DNA of 64,000 nucleotides, taken from assembly GCF_000819845.1 (NCBI RefSeq), contig NZ_CDCG01000018.1, positions 62,001-126,000 on the forward strand. The letters run 5' to 3'. Each line of letters begins with the position of its first letter. The first letter of the stretch is position 1. The translations under genes and the position numbers were made by a program. The notes under the pieces are model-generated. The model had not been told where the DNA came from and searched no databases. It saw nothing but the letters and a program-made list of their open reading frames with translations. This DNA comes from Aeromonas enteropelogenes. GTDB taxonomy: Bacteria > Pseudomonadota > Gammaproteobacteria > Enterobacterales > Aeromonadaceae. Positions 33,942 through 43,377 of the stretch are shown here, one piece after another.

Positions 33942-35069
33942 ATGCCACTTGAACCATTCAAGTCGTCACAGGCTCTGACGCTGGGGGTTGAACTGGAGTT
34001 GCAGCTGGTCAGCTTTAGCGATTTTGACCTGGCTGCTGCCAGCCCCGATATGCTCGAATTATTGGAGCGTGATATTTTCCCGGGATTTGTCGTGCCAGAA
34101 GTGACCGAGAGCATGCTGGAAGTCATGACGGATGTGCACGCTGAATACACCACGCTACTGTCTCAATTGATAAAAATCAGCACGGCTCTGGTACAGGCAG
34201 GTGATCGCCTTAATATCGGCGTCTGTGGGGGAGGGACCCATCCTTTTCAACTGTGGCCTGAGCGTCGTATTTTTAACAAGACAAGGTTCAAGGAGGTGTC
34301 GCTGTTATATGGGTATTTGACAAAACAGTTTACTATTTTTGGTCAACATGTTCATGTTGGTTGTATTGACGCCAATGAGGCACTCTTCCTTTTACATGCC
34401 TTGAGCCGTTATGTTCCCCATTTTATTGCGTTGTCAGCCTCGTCACCTTTTGTGCAGGGATATGATACCTGGTTTAATTCTGCCCGTCTTAATTCAGTAT
34501 TTGCATTTCCTCTGAGTGGCCGGGCGCCATTTTATCTGTGCTGGGAAGAATTTGTTCACAAGTTTTTCTCGAAAATGGAAAATACGGGCATTGTCACCAG
34601 CATGAAGGATTTTTATTGGGATATCAGGCCGAAGCCGGAATATGGCACAATTGAATTGCGAGTGTGTGATACGCCATTATCGGTAACTCGTGCTGCGGCA
34701 ATAGCCGGATATTTACAGACGCTCTGCAAATATCTGTTGGAACGCAGTGAACCCGATCCGGTAGAGGATGACTACCTGGTCTACAACTACAATCGCTTTC
34801 AGGCGTGTCGTTTTGGCATGGAAGGGATACTGGTACATCCCAAGTCTCATGAAAAGATGTCATTACATGATGATATTTTGGCCACCGTTGATCGCATTCA
34901 GCCCCATGCCGATGCCCTGCATTGTTCAGCCGCCCTCGAACATGTCTTGCAGATCGTTCGGGAAGGGAATGATGCACACTATTTGCGACGAGAGTATGAG
35001 TTGAACGGGAGCGTCGAAGGCATGGTCGATTTTGCCCTGCAGCGGTTTCGCGCGTCTGTCCAGAACTAG
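33942..35069 (+). CDS. ybdK: YbdK-type carboxylate-amine ligase (GCS2 family)
   Basis: 375 residues, E. coli YbdK about 372. The family is related to glutamate-cysteine ligase and forms an amide bond with ATP; E. coli YbdK has weak gamma-glutamyl-cysteine activity, and the natural substrate is unknown. Motifs: LTLGVELELQLVS, PEVTESMLEVMTDVH, GVCGGGTHPFQLW, FTIFGQHVHVGCID and PEYGTIELRVCDTP. ATG 33942 stands six bases after AAGGAGG, one base after the antiporter stop. The tight coupling suggests that its product, perhaps a glutathione-like amide, relates to antiporter activity, as in the glutathione-gated Kef systems; that is inference. Confidence 0.88.
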   Translation: MPLEPFKSSQALTLGVELELQLVSFSDFDLAAASPDMLELLERDIFPGFVVPEVTESMLEVMTDVHAEYTTLLSQLIKISTALVQAGDRLNIGVCGGGTHPFQLWPERRIFNKTRFKEVSLLYGYLTKQFTIFGQHVHVGCIDANEALFLLHALSRYVPHFIALSASSPFVQGYDTWFNSARLNSVFAFPLSGRAPFYLCWEEFVHKFFSKMENTGIVTSMKDFYWDIRPKPEYGTIELRVCDTPLSVTRAAAIAGYLQTLCKYLLERSEPDPVEDDYLVYNYNRFQACRFGMEGILVHPKSHEKMSLHDDILATVDRIQPHADALHCSAALEHVLQIVREGNDAHYLRREYELNGSVEGMVDFALQRFRASVQN

Positions 35070-35209
35070 TCAACCGCAGACGACCGGGTGCCTCGCGGAT
35101 CAAGTGCATCAAAATGGAGAGTGGCTTTTTCGGACATATTGAATGAGCAAGCCTCAGACACGGGCTTTGCCAATGCGTTGTGTCTCATGCAAGGGGTGAG
35201 TCGGGCAGA

Positions 35210-36499
35210 TTACTTCATTACCTCCTGCTGGCAGCAGTTGCGCCCCTGCTTTTTGGCCAGGTAGAGAGCGGTATCGGCCCTGTGCACCAGTTGTTCGACC
35301 GTATCCTGGGCACCCTGGCTGGTGCTGATGCCAATGCTGACGGTGAGTGGGACTTCGATGCCGCTATTGAGCTCATGAAGCCCTGATTCGATGATCGAGC
35401 GGATCCGCTCCGCGCTGCCCCAGGCTTGTTCCTGCGAGGTTTCCGGCAGTAGCAGGACAAATTCCTCGCCCCCCCAGCGTCCCAGCATGTCCACTTCCCG
35501 AAGCTGTCTGGCGATGCGCTTGACCAGGCTGAGGATGGCCCGATCCCCTTGCTGATGGCCATAGGTGTCATTGATCTGCTTGAAGTGATCGATGTCGATA
35601 AGCAGCAGACTCATGGTATGGCTGAAGCGTTGGCTGCGTTGCATCTCGAGATGCAGCATTTCGTCGATGCGGCGGCGGTTGGCGATCCCGGTCAGGGGAT
35701 CCGTGGTGGCGGCCACCTTCAGCTCCTCCACCAGACGAGCCCGCTCCGAAATATCCCGCAAGATGGCGGTCATCTCGGTGGTTTGCCCCAGATTGATCTT
35801 GGCAATGGTCACCTCCAGCGGAAATTCGCTGCCATCACGCCGCAATCCCATCACGGCGGAGCGGGCGTGCATGGGGCGAGAGTTGATGGGTGAGTTGCTG
35901 AAAGACTTGAAATAACCCTCATGATGGGCGCGAAAGCGTTGGGGCAACAGGGTTTCCAGGCGCTTGCCAATATAGCTCTCGTCGATCCCGAACATTTCGC
36001 AGGCGGCGGTATTGATGAGTTCGATGCGCGACTCGCTGTTGACGCTGATGATGCCGTCATAGGCGGAGTTGACCACGGCCTCGAAGCGCTTGCGGCTCAT
36101 CTTGAGCGCCTCTTCCAGCTGTTTCTTGGTGGTGATGTCGATGGCGGTGACCATGATCCGGCTGATGCGGGAGTGCTCCGACATGATGGGGGAGATCACA
36201 AAACGCCACCAGCTGGTGCGTGACAGGGTGTCGATGGGCAGTTCGCTCTCCAGCCCCGTCTGCTGGGTGACGCACTCGTTCATCGGCGGCTCTATGCAAC
36301 CAGTGATGTAACGGGGGAACATTTCGCCCAACCGCTTGCCGATACTGCCGACGACATCCAGCTCGAATGCCTGGGCAAAGGTGTCATTGGCCGACACCAA
36401 AATAAAGCGGTCATCCTCATCAAGCTCAAACATGGCCACAGCGGCACCGATGGCATTGAGTGATGATTTGATATCGGCGTGGGTTCCCTGTGTAAACAT
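35210..36499 (-). CDS. PAS-PAS-GGDEF diguanylate cyclase
   Basis: 429 residues. A first PAS (about 10-130, LNAIGAAVAMFELDEDDRFI), a second PAS (about 138-262, RFEAVVNSAYDGIISVNSES ending in ILRDISERARL) and a GGDEF domain (TDPLTGIANRRRID to the end). The active motif is GGEEF, a functional variant, and REVD five residues before it is an I-site for product inhibition. It makes cyclic di-GMP and no membrane segment is visible. GGAGG lies five to six bases before the ATG on the minus strand. The gene is separate from the GGDEF gene at 24.5 kb and not similar in its PAS region. Confidence 0.92.
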   Translation of the reverse strand: MFTQGTHADIKSSLNAIGAAVAMFELDEDDRFILVSANDTFAQAFELDVVGSIGKRLGEMFPRYITGCIEPPMNECVTQQTGLESELPIDTLSRTSWWRFVISPIMSEHSRISRIMVTAIDITTKKQLEEALKMSRKRFEAVVNSAYDGIISVNSESRIELINTAACEMFGIDESYIGKRLETLLPQRFRAHHEGYFKSFSNSPINSRPMHARSAVMGLRRDGSEFPLEVTIAKINLGQTTEMTAILRDISERARLVEELKVAATTDPLTGIANRRRIDEMLHLEMQRSQRFSHTMSLLLIDIDHFKQINDTYGHQQGDRAILSLVKRIARQLREVDMLGRWGGEEFVLLLPETSQEQAWGSAERIRSIIESGLHELNSGIEVPLTVSIGISTSQGAQDTVEQLVHRADTALYLAKKQGRNCCQQEVMK

Positions 36500-36780
36500 G
36501 TAACCTCCATTGCGAATAACTCATTGATAATCAGTATAGAGCTGCTTTATTGAGCGTTATGTTTGTGTCGGGCATCGGGGCCGTTTGTACCAACAGTTTC
36601 ATCCTGTATTGCCTGCATCAGATTTGGCAACTATTCCTTTGCGGCTGGTGGTGAATAAAGAGGTGAGCTTTACTCTGTGGACTCGTGGATCGACGTCATG
36701 CATCTTCGCAAGGTATGAATGGCAGCAGTGAGGGAGCGGCTCGATCGGGAATTTACCTTGGTACAAATCGGGAGAGGGTG

Positions 36781-37191
36781 ATGAAGATCAGCGTCGAGAC
36801 GCGTGTCGAACAAGAGATAGAAGCGGTGTGGTGGGCCTGGAATGATCCGGATTGTGTGGCCAGATGGAATGCGGCTAGCGATGACTGGCACACGACCGGC
36901 AGTCGGGTCGATCTGGTGGTTGGGGGGCGTTTTTGTCATCACATGGCGGCCAGGGATGGCAGTGCCGGTTTTGATTTTACTGGCACCTTCACCCGCATCG
37001 AGGCTCCCAACCTGCTCTGTTATGTGATGGATGACGGGCGAGAGGTAGAGGTTCGTTTCACCGAAGAGGCGGACATGACGCACGTTCATGAACTCTTCGA
37101 TGCCGAGACCGAGCACAGTGCGGCCGCACAGCAGGCCGGTTGGCAGAGCATCCTGGATAACTTCAAGCGTTATGTGGAGGCCGCCGGATAG
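36781..37191 (+). CDS. SRPBCC / AHSA1-like domain protein
   Basis: 136 residues forming one START/AHSA1 fold: VETRVEQEIEAVWWAWNDPD at the start, WNAASDDWHTTGSRVDLVVG, FDFTGTFTRIEAPNLL and HEAE-type C-terminus ending GWQSILDNFKRYVEAAG. Such proteins bind hydrophobic ligands or act as Aha1-like co-factors; none of this can be specified here. The ATG follows GGGAGAGGGTG; 32 further codons upstream are open but do not fit the fold. A bidirectional terminator lies 20 bases after the stop. Confidence 0.82.
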   Translation: MKISVETRVEQEIEAVWWAWNDPDCVARWNAASDDWHTTGSRVDLVVGGRFCHHMAARDGSAGFDFTGTFTRIEAPNLLCYVMDDGREVEVRFTEEADMTHVHELFDAETEHSAAAQQAGWQSILDNFKRYVEAAG

Positions 37192-37210
37192 TGATCCATC
37201 AGCGCCGATA

Positions 37211-37243
37211 AAAAACCACCGCAAGACGCCGGTGGTTTTTTTA
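37211..37243. terminator. Bidirectional terminator between SRPBCC gene and smrB
   Basis: AAAAACCACC (37211-37220) pairs with GGTGGTTTTT (37231-37240), with A run before and T run after, so it can serve both converging genes. Confidence 0.85.
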
Positions 37244-37302
37244 TTGCGCCTTGATTGCGCGATGCGCTGGTGTGGCGCTGCCCGTGGGTCGCCGCGAGGG
37301 CG

Positions 37303-37827
37303 TTACTCTTCTATATCCAGCAGTACCAGGATGGCGCTGTCACCGCCCCATTCACGGGGGGCTTGGTGGAAGGCGCGCACATTGGGGTGCTGGGCCAGCC
37401 AGCTCGGGATACGCTGCTTGAGGATGTGTTTGCCGATGCCGTGCATCACGGAGGCGACGTGAATGTTCTCTTTTTGGCACAGGGTGAGCAGGGCGGCCAG
37501 CTCCTGCTTGGCCTGTTGCTGGGTCATGCCGTGCAGATCCAGATAAATCTCCGGCGGGTAGCTGCCGCGCTTGAGCTTTTTCAGCTCGAATTTCGACACG
37601 TCTTCACGCACGTAACGGGTCGGTCCATCCTCTTCCAGATGGGGCTGGTACTCATCGCTGAAATAGTGGTCAATCCCAAGCTTTTCGCGGCTTTCGCGCA
37701 GTTCGCGTTTCTGCTTGACCGGGCGCAACTCGGCCCTTATGGTATCTTGCTTGATTTTCCGGGTACCTTTTATCGCATCGCGGAACAGCTGGGTTTCCTC
37801 GTCTGTCGGTGAGGGCGTTTTTTTCAT
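37303..37827 (-). CDS. smrB: SmrB, ribosome-rescue endonuclease
   Basis: 174 residues with a C-terminal Smr domain: [18 protein letters not shown] and [16 protein letters not shown], where the DLHG and HGxGxG-like motifs form the nuclease centre. E. coli SmrB cleaves mRNA between collided ribosomes and so starts rescue; the N-terminal helical region (residues 1-80) helps bind them. The start ATG lies on the minus strand; prmB begins divergently 65 bases away, as in other gammaproteobacteria. Confidence 0.93.
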   Translation of the reverse strand: MKKTPSPTDEETQLFRDAIKGTRKIKQDTIRAELRPVKQKRELRESREKLGIDHYFSDEYQPHLEEDGPTRYVREDVSKFELKKLKRGSYPPEIYLDLHGMTQQQAKQELAALLTLCQKENIHVASVMHGIGKHILKQRIPSWLAQHPNVRAFHQAPREWGGDSAILVLLDIEE

Positions 37828-37892
37828 CAGGTACTCGTCTTGCTCGCTTTGTAAAATTCTCGGGCCGGATATTACTCGACTTGGAGGTGGAT

Positions 37893-38828
37893 TTGGACAA
37901 GATATTTATCGATGAGGTGGTTGCCGAGATGCACACCATCCAGGACATGTTGCGCTGGGCCATGAGTCGTTTCAACGACGCCGGTATCTTCTACGGACAT
38001 GGGACCGACAACGCCTGGGATGAGGCTGTGCAACTGGTACTGCCCGCGTTGCATCTGCCGCCGGACGTTGATCCCGCCATGCGCCACTCCCGCCTGACCA
38101 GCAGCGAACGTCACCGTATCGCCGAACTCATCATTCGCCGCGTGCAGGAGCGGGTGCCGGCACCTTATCTCACCAACAAGGCCTGGTATGCCGGTTGGGA
38201 GTTCTATGTGGACGAACGGGTGCTGATCCCGCGCTCTCCCATCGCCGAGATGGTGGCCAACCGCTTCGCGCCCTTCCTCAAGCATGAACCGACCCGGATC
38301 ATGGATCTCTGCACCGGTTCCGGCTGCATCGCCATCATCATGGCCCACGAGTTCCCCGAGGCGGAAGTGGATGCCATCGACATCAGCGTCGATGCCCTCA
38401 ACGTGGCCGAGCGCAACATCAATGATCACGGGCTCGAGCAGCAGGTCATTCCGATCCGCTCCGATCTGTTCCGCGATCTGCCGGCCGGGGACAAGTACGA
38501 TCTCATCGTCTCCAACCCGCCCTACGTGGACTCCGAAGACATGTCGGATCTGCCGGACGAGTTTCGCCACGAGCCCGAGCTGGCGCTGGCATCGGGTTCC
38601 GATGGCCTCAAGCTCACCAAGCGCTTGCTGGCCCATGCCGCCGATTTCCTCAAAGAAGATGGCGTGCTGGTGGTCGAGGTGGGCAACAGCATGATCCACC
38701 TGGAGGCCCAGTTCCCCGAGATCCCCTTTACCTGGGTGGAGTTCGAGAACGGCGGCCACGGTGTGTTCGTGATGACCCGTGACGAGCTGGTGCAGTATCA
38801 GGATCATTTCGCCATCTACAAGAACTAA
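37893..38828 (+). CDS. prmB: PrmB, ribosomal protein uL3 N5-glutamine methyltransferase
   Basis: 311 residues, E. coli PrmB 310. It methylates a glutamine of ribosomal protein L3 (uL3) with SAM. Motifs: [25 protein letters not shown], split here as [15 protein letters not shown] and [26 protein letters not shown] for SAM, and [12 protein letters not shown] with the NPPY catalytic tetrad. The start is a TTG at 37893, giving the family N-terminus [13 protein letters not shown] behind GGAGG at 37883-37887. A GTG two codons earlier overlaps that ribosome binding site. It is followed by aroC after 12 bases. Confidence 0.93.
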   Translation: MDKIFIDEVVAEMHTIQDMLRWAMSRFNDAGIFYGHGTDNAWDEAVQLVLPALHLPPDVDPAMRHSRLTSSERHRIAELIIRRVQERVPAPYLTNKAWYAGWEFYVDERVLIPRSPIAEMVANRFAPFLKHEPTRIMDLCTGSGCIAIIMAHEFPEAEVDAIDISVDALNVAERNINDHGLEQQVIPIRSDLFRDLPAGDKYDLIVSNPPYVDSEDMSDLPDEFRHEPELALASGSDGLKLTKRLLAHAADFLKEDGVLVVEVGNSMIHLEAQFPEIPFTWVEFENGGHGVFVMTRDELVQYQDHFAIYKN

Positions 38829-38840
38829 GCAGGAGCAAGC

Positions 38841-39929
38841 ATGGCAGGGAACAGTTTTGGCCAACTCTTTCGGGTCACCACCTTTGGCGAGAGTCACGGC
38901 CTGGCGCTGGGCGCCGTGGTCGATGGCTGCCCGCCCGGGCTCGAGATCAGCGAAGCGGATCTGCAGGGGGATCTGGACCGGCGCAAGCCCGGCACCTCCC
39001 GCTATACCACGCAACGCCGCGAGCCGGACGAGGTAAAGATCCTCTCCGGGGTGTTCGAAGGAAAGACCACCGGGACTTCCATCGGGCTGCTCATCGAAAA
39101 CACCGATCAGCGCTCCAAGGATTACTCCGATATCAAGGACTTGTTCCGCCCTGGCCATGCCGATTACACCTACCACCAGAAGTATGGCCAGCGTGACTAT
39201 CGCGGCGGTGGCCGCTCCTCTGCCCGAGAGACCGCGATGCGGGTGGCGGCGGGGGCTATCGCCAAGAAGTACCTGAAACAGGTGCACGGCATCGAGATCA
39301 TCGGTTTTCTCTCCCAGCTCGGTCCCATCAAGGCCGAGGCATTCGATGGGGCGCAGATTGAGCAAAATCCCTTCTTCTTTCCCGATGCGGGCAAGCTGGA
39401 GGAGCTCGATCAATTCATGCGCGATCTGAAGAAAGAGGGCAACAGTATCGGTGCCAAGGTGCAGGTAGTGGCCCGCAACGTGCCGGTTGGCCTGGGCGAG
39501 CCGGTGTTTGACCGCCTTGATGCCGACATCGCCCACGCCATGATGGGCATCAATGCGGTGAAAGGGGTGGAGATCGGTGACGGGTTTGCGGTAGTGGAGC
39601 AAAAAGGCTCCGAGCACCGTGACGAGATGACCCCGACCGGCTTTGCCAGCAACCATGCAGGCGGCATCCTGGGCGGTATCTCCTCCGGCCAAGATATCGT
39701 GGTGAGCATGGCGCTCAAGCCCACCTCCAGCATCACAGTGCCGGGTAAGACCATCACCACGGAAGGGGAGGCGACCGAGATGATCACCAAGGGTCGCCAC
39801 GATCCTTGCGTCGGCATCCGCGCCGTGCCCATCGCCGAGGCCATGCTGGCCCTGGTGTTGATGGATCACCTGTTGCGCCACCGCGCCCAGAATCAGGGCG
39901 TGATGACTCATACCCCACAGCTGCGCTAA
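38841..39929 (+). CDS. aroC: Chorismate synthase AroC
   Basis: 362 residues. Catalyses the last step of the shikimate pathway, EPSP to chorismate, using reduced FMN. Signatures [57 protein letters not shown] and [15 protein letters not shown] are complete. ATG 38841 follows AGGAGC. It is the second gene of the prmB-aroC unit, a common pairing in gammaproteobacteria, and ends at a strong terminator. Confidence 0.97.
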   Translation: MAGNSFGQLFRVTTFGESHGLALGAVVDGCPPGLEISEADLQGDLDRRKPGTSRYTTQRREPDEVKILSGVFEGKTTGTSIGLLIENTDQRSKDYSDIKDLFRPGHADYTYHQKYGQRDYRGGGRSSARETAMRVAAGAIAKKYLKQVHGIEIIGFLSQLGPIKAEAFDGAQIEQNPFFFPDAGKLEELDQFMRDLKKEGNSIGAKVQVVARNVPVGLGEPVFDRLDADIAHAMMGINAVKGVEIGDGFAVVEQKGSEHRDEMTPTGFASNHAGGILGGISSGQDIVVSMALKPTSSITVPGKTITTEGEATEMITKGRHDPCVGIRAVPIAEAMLALVLMDHLLRHRAQNQGVMTHTPQLR

Positions 39930-39967
39930 AGGGTGTTATGCGCTCGTGGCCGAGGCCATGATCAACC

Positions 39968-39991
39968 AGGCGACCTCGAGGTCGCCTTTTT
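39968..39991 (+). terminator. Rho-independent terminator after aroC
   Basis: The palindrome AGGCGACCTCGAGGTCGCCT (39968-39987) is followed by TTTTT. The 258 bases from here to rhlE contain no gene that I can support and should hold the rhlE promoter. Confidence 0.88.
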
Positions 39992-40249
39992 ATTGCCGCG
40001 CGTCATTTTTGCCAGAAAAGCCCCAGGGCTGGCATCAGTCAGTGGTTTTCCTTCCGTGCTGGGAGGAATGTCACATTTTTCTCGTCTATCCGAAGCAACT
40101 CCGCTAGACTGCGCCTCTATTCTTTCCCCTTTGCTCTGCTCCCCGGGGAAATCGTTGTTTTCTCAAGGCCCGGATCCTGCGAGATGGCATCGGCTCAGCA
40201 GAGGAGCCCCATGGCAGATCCCCGGCGCCCCTATCCCTAGCAGGTAACT

Positions 40250-41653
40250 ATGAGCTTTACTTCCCTCGGTCTGGCCGAACCCTTGTTGCGTGCCGTTGCC
40301 GAACAAGGTTACGACACCCCGTCTCCCATCCAGCAACAAGCGATCCCCGCCGTCCTGGCTGGTCGCGATCTGATGGCAGCGGCCCAGACCGGGACCGGCA
40401 AGACCGCAGGCTTCACCCTGCCGATGCTGCAGCGCCTGACCGAGAGCAAGCGCAAGGTCTCCCCGAACCGCATTCGTGCCTTGGTGCTGACCCCGACCCG
40501 CGAGCTGGCCGCCCAGGTGGGCGAGAGCGTGCGCAACTACGGCAAGCACCTGCCCATTCGCAGCCACGTGGTCTTTGGCGGCGTGAGCATCAACCCGCAG
40601 ATGATGGCGACTCGCCGTGGTCTGGACGTGCTGGTGGCCTGCCCGGGCCGTCTGCTCGATCTCTACAACCAGAATGCCGTCAAGTTTGACGAGGTGGAGA
40701 TCCTGGTGCTGGACGAAGCGGATCGCATGCTCGACATGGGCTTTATCCGCGACATTCGCCGCATCCTGACCCTGCTGCCGAAAAAGCGCCAGAACCTGCT
40801 CTTCTCCGCCACCTTCGCCGACGAGATCCGCGAGCTGGCCACCGGTTTGCTGGACAACCCGGCGGTGATCGAAGTGGCCCCGCGCAACAGCACTGCCGAG
40901 CGTATCGAGCAGCTGGTGCACCCGTGCGACAAGGCCAACAAGATTGCCCTGTTGAGCCACCTCATTTCCAGCAACAACTGGCAGCAGGTCTTGGTGTTTA
41001 CCCGCACCAAGCACATCGCCAACCGGGTTGCCGAGAAGCTTGAAAAAGACGGCATCAGCGCCGCCGCCATCCACGGCAACAAGAGCCAGGGGGCCCGCAC
41101 CCGCGCCCTGTCCGGCTTCAAGGATGGCAGCGTGCGCGTCATGGTGGCGACCGACATCGCGGCCCGTGGTCTGGATATCGACAAGTTGCCGCAGGTGGTC
41201 AACTTCGAGCTGCCAAACGTGGCGGAAGATTACGTGCACCGTATCGGTCGTACCGGCCGTGCCGGCGCTGCCGGTCACGCCATCTCCTTGGTGGCGGCGG
41301 ATGAGGGCAAGCTTATCAAGGCCATCGAGCGTCTGACCAAGCAGAGCATCCCCTGCGAGCAGGTACCGGGCTTTGAAGCTTCCCGCGAGACCCTGGACAA
41401 CATCGCCCGTGGCATCGGTGCGCCGCTGCGCAAAGAGCCGCGCGAGCCGGGTGAACAGCGCCGTGCTCCTCGTCCGCAAGGTCAGGGTCAGGGTCAGCGT
41501 CAGGGAGCCGGTCGCTCCGGTAATTGCGCGGGCACCGCAGGCCGTGGTGGCAACGGCGGCAAGCCCAAGCCTCAGGGTGGCCAGCGTCCGGCCGAAGGCG
41601 CCGGCAAACCGGCCCAGGCCCGTCGTCCGCGCCGTTCCAGTCACAACCAGTAA
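40250..41653 (+). CDS. rhlE: ATP-dependent DEAD-box RNA helicase RhlE
   Basis: 467 residues. Both RecA-like domains carry all helicase motifs: Q motif ([13 protein letters not shown]), [64 protein letters not shown] and [10 protein letters not shown]. The RhlE-type C-terminal tail from about residue 395 is low-complexity and basic, rich in G, Q, R and P with [10 protein letters not shown], probably for RNA binding. It acts in ribosome assembly and RNA metabolism. Single gene with terminators after it. Assigned as RhlE rather than SrmB or DbpA from the start [15 protein letters not shown] and the tail. Confidence 0.93.
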   Translation: MSFTSLGLAEPLLRAVAEQGYDTPSPIQQQAIPAVLAGRDLMAAAQTGTGKTAGFTLPMLQRLTESKRKVSPNRIRALVLTPTRELAAQVGESVRNYGKHLPIRSHVVFGGVSINPQMMATRRGLDVLVACPGRLLDLYNQNAVKFDEVEILVLDEADRMLDMGFIRDIRRILTLLPKKRQNLLFSATFADEIRELATGLLDNPAVIEVAPRNSTAERIEQLVHPCDKANKIALLSHLISSNNWQQVLVFTRTKHIANRVAEKLEKDGISAAAIHGNKSQGARTRALSGFKDGSVRVMVATDIAARGLDIDKLPQVVNFELPNVAEDYVHRIGRTGRAGAAGHAISLVAADEGKLIKAIERLTKQSIPCEQVPGFEASRETLDNIARGIGAPLRKEPREPGEQRRAPRPQGQGQGQRQGAGRSGNCAGTAGRGGNGGKPKPQGGQRPAEGAGKPAQARRPRRSSHNQ

Positions 41654-41662
41654 TCCATTAAT

Positions 41663-41689
41663 CGAATAGGGAGCGACGCTCCCTATTCG
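41663..41689 (+). repeat. Long perfect dyad just after rhlE
   Basis: CGAATAGGGAGCG (41663-41675) is mirrored by CGCTCCCTATTCG (41677-41689). It gives a stem of 11 or more pairs but no T run. It stands immediately before the true terminator at 41706. Confidence 0.7.
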
Positions 41690-41705
41690 TTATATGGCTC
41701 TAAAG

Positions 41706-41732
41706 GCCCTGCCCATCTGGCAGGGCTTTTTT
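41706..41732 (+). terminator. Rho-independent terminator of rhlE
   Basis: GCCCTGCC (41706-41713) pairs with GGCAGGGC (41719-41726) around CATCT and is followed by six T residues. Confidence 0.9.
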
Positions 41733-41795
41733 GTGCCCACGATTTGGATTCTTCCCTCCGTTTTGGGGCTATGGCTGGATGCAAAACGGGATAGA

Positions 41796-41828
41796 AAAAG
41801 CCCCGCCAAGTTTATTGGCGGGGCTTTT
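41796..41828. terminator. Terminator between rhlE and tyrP
   Basis: AAAAGCCCCGCCAA pairs with TTGGCGGGGCTTTT around GTTTA. Flanking A and T runs let it act on both strands; it lies 28 bases after the tyrP stop. Confidence 0.88.
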
Positions 41829-41856
41829 GAACTTCTGTCGCGCGGGAGGCGGGTTT

Positions 41857-43050
41857 TTACAGGGCTGGCAGCAGACCCATACTGACGCTCACCTGTACTC
41901 CGACGATCAGCACGCCCATGGCACCGGCAAGTCCCAAGGCCAGCACGCCGCCCGGGGCGCGGTAGTGGTGAGTTTCGGCCTGCTTGCGGCTCTGCCACAC
42001 CAGGGCCACCGGCAGCAGCACCGCCAGTATCGCCAGCGCAATGGCGGCGTAGCCGAGTGCCATGATGAAGCCCTGCGGGAAGTAGAGGGCAAACAGCAGG
42101 GGCGGCACGAAGGTGATGAGGCCGGTCTGGGTGCGGCCCTGCCAGTTGTCCTTGCGACGGGTCACCTTGGCCATGAAGTCAAACAGCCCCAGGGTCACCC
42201 CGAGGAAAGAGGTGGCCAGCGCCAGATCGGCAAACAGGTGCATGGCCTGGTTGAAGGCGGGCCAGCTGACCAGCTTGCCGACGTTGGCCAGCAGGGTGTC
42301 CAGCGCGCCACCGCTCTGGAGCAGGGCCTGTTGACCGAGCAGACCCAGGATGGCGACCTGCCACAGCACGTAGAGAATGAGCGGCAGGGCGGATCCCCAC
42401 ACGAAGACCCGGCGCAGCTGCTTGGGGCAGTCCCCTAAGTAGATCATCACGCTCGGGATGGAGCCGTGAAAGCCGAACGAGGTGAAGATGACTGGCAGAC
42501 CCGCCAGCAACAGCCCCTGGCCCAGCGGCAGGGAGAGCAGGTGCTGCCCTTCGGTGCGCGGCAACAGCAGCGCCAGCACCGCCACCATGATCACCAGCTT
42601 CACGGTGAACATCAGCCGGTTGAGGTAATCCACCTGCTTGGTGCCGATGCAGACCATGCCGCCAAACAGCAGGGTAAAGGCCCAGGCCGCCTGCTCCTGA
42701 CTGAGGGGGAGGCCGGCATCGGCAAGCGCCTGAGCCAGCAGGCTGCTGCCGCCACTGATGTAGGCGGAGGCCAGCGAGTAGAACAGCATCAGAATGCAGA
42801 AGGAGGCGATGCGCTTGCCCCAGGGGCCGAGCAGGTGATCCGCCAGCTGGTGCAGGTACCACTTGCCGGTGGTGAGGCTCGCTTCCACCTGCAGCATGGC
42901 GGTGAAGGCCATCAGGGCCCACAGGCCGATCATCAGCACCAGTGTCGCGGGGCCGCCGAGGGAAGAGGAGGCCAGCGGCAGGGCCAGCATGCCGGCGCCT
43001 ATGGTGGTGCCGGCGATCAACAGGGTACAACCCAGAGTCTTGGTATTCAT
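41857..43050 (-). CDS. tyrP: Tyrosine-specific permease TyrP (HAAAP family)
   Basis: 397 residues, 11 or so membrane segments. MNTKTLGCTLLIAGTTIGAG, MLALPLAS, FYSLASAYISGG, IFTSFGFHGSIPS, HLFADLALATSFLGVTLGLF and FPQGFIMALGYAAIALA align with E. coli TyrP throughout. It imports tyrosine with protons; related Mtr and TnaB take tryptophan, so specificity is probable rather than proven. I took the ATG at 43050, matching the E. coli start; ATG 43059 would add three residues. TGTAAA half-sites occur upstream near 43079 and 43180, but no full TyrR box was found. Confidence 0.88.
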   Translation of the reverse strand: MNTKTLGCTLLIAGTTIGAGMLALPLASSSLGGPATLVLMIGLWALMAFTAMLQVEASLTTGKWYLHQLADHLLGPWGKRIASFCILMLFYSLASAYISGGSSLLAQALADAGLPLSQEQAAWAFTLLFGGMVCIGTKQVDYLNRLMFTVKLVIMVAVLALLLPRTEGQHLLSLPLGQGLLLAGLPVIFTSFGFHGSIPSVMIYLGDCPKQLRRVFVWGSALPLILYVLWQVAILGLLGQQALLQSGGALDTLLANVGKLVSWPAFNQAMHLFADLALATSFLGVTLGLFDFMAKVTRRKDNWQGRTQTGLITFVPPLLFALYFPQGFIMALGYAAIALAILAVLLPVALVWQSRKQAETHHYRAPGGVLALGLAGAMGVLIVGVQVSVSMGLLPAL

Positions 43051-43301
43051 GGAATCCATCCGAAATCGAGCGTGAAAGTGTAAACAATACGTGCCATTGG
43101 CGGTGTCGGGACGCCTCCGGGAGGAAGACCGGAGGCTAGCAATATCGGAGTGAACCCATCGTTACGAAAAATCCATTGTCTGTAAAAGATGGTTGCCAAG
43201 TTAACGGATCAAAATATCGGAAACAACCCCTCCAAGGCAGATTTTGTACTGTAGTCCTGAGATAGGTGGAAATAAATGATGACAAGGAGGCTGATTCGGT
43301 G

Positions 43302-43340
43302 AAAAAACGCGCTATGGCAATGCCATTGCCATCAGCGCGT
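43302..43340 (-). terminator. Rho-independent terminator of fruR
   Basis: On the minus strand ACGCGCT plus ATGGCAATG pairs with CATTGCCAT plus AGCGCGT with one bulged base, followed by six T residues. It ends 38 bases after the fruR stop. Confidence 0.88.
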
Positions 43341-43377
43341 CAACTTAATGTGCCAGCAGGAAGGGGCGAGGAGGGGG

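Noticed and set aside
41460..41600. Repeats in the rhlE 3' end as a frameshift or misassembly
   Set aside because: The low-complexity G/Q/R-rich tail is typical of RhlE helicases and the frame continues to a normal stop.
43079..43195. TGTAAA half-sites upstream of tyrP as TyrR boxes
   Set aside because: The second halves (GTGCCA, TTGCCA) do not match TTTACA, so a full TyrR box is not supported.
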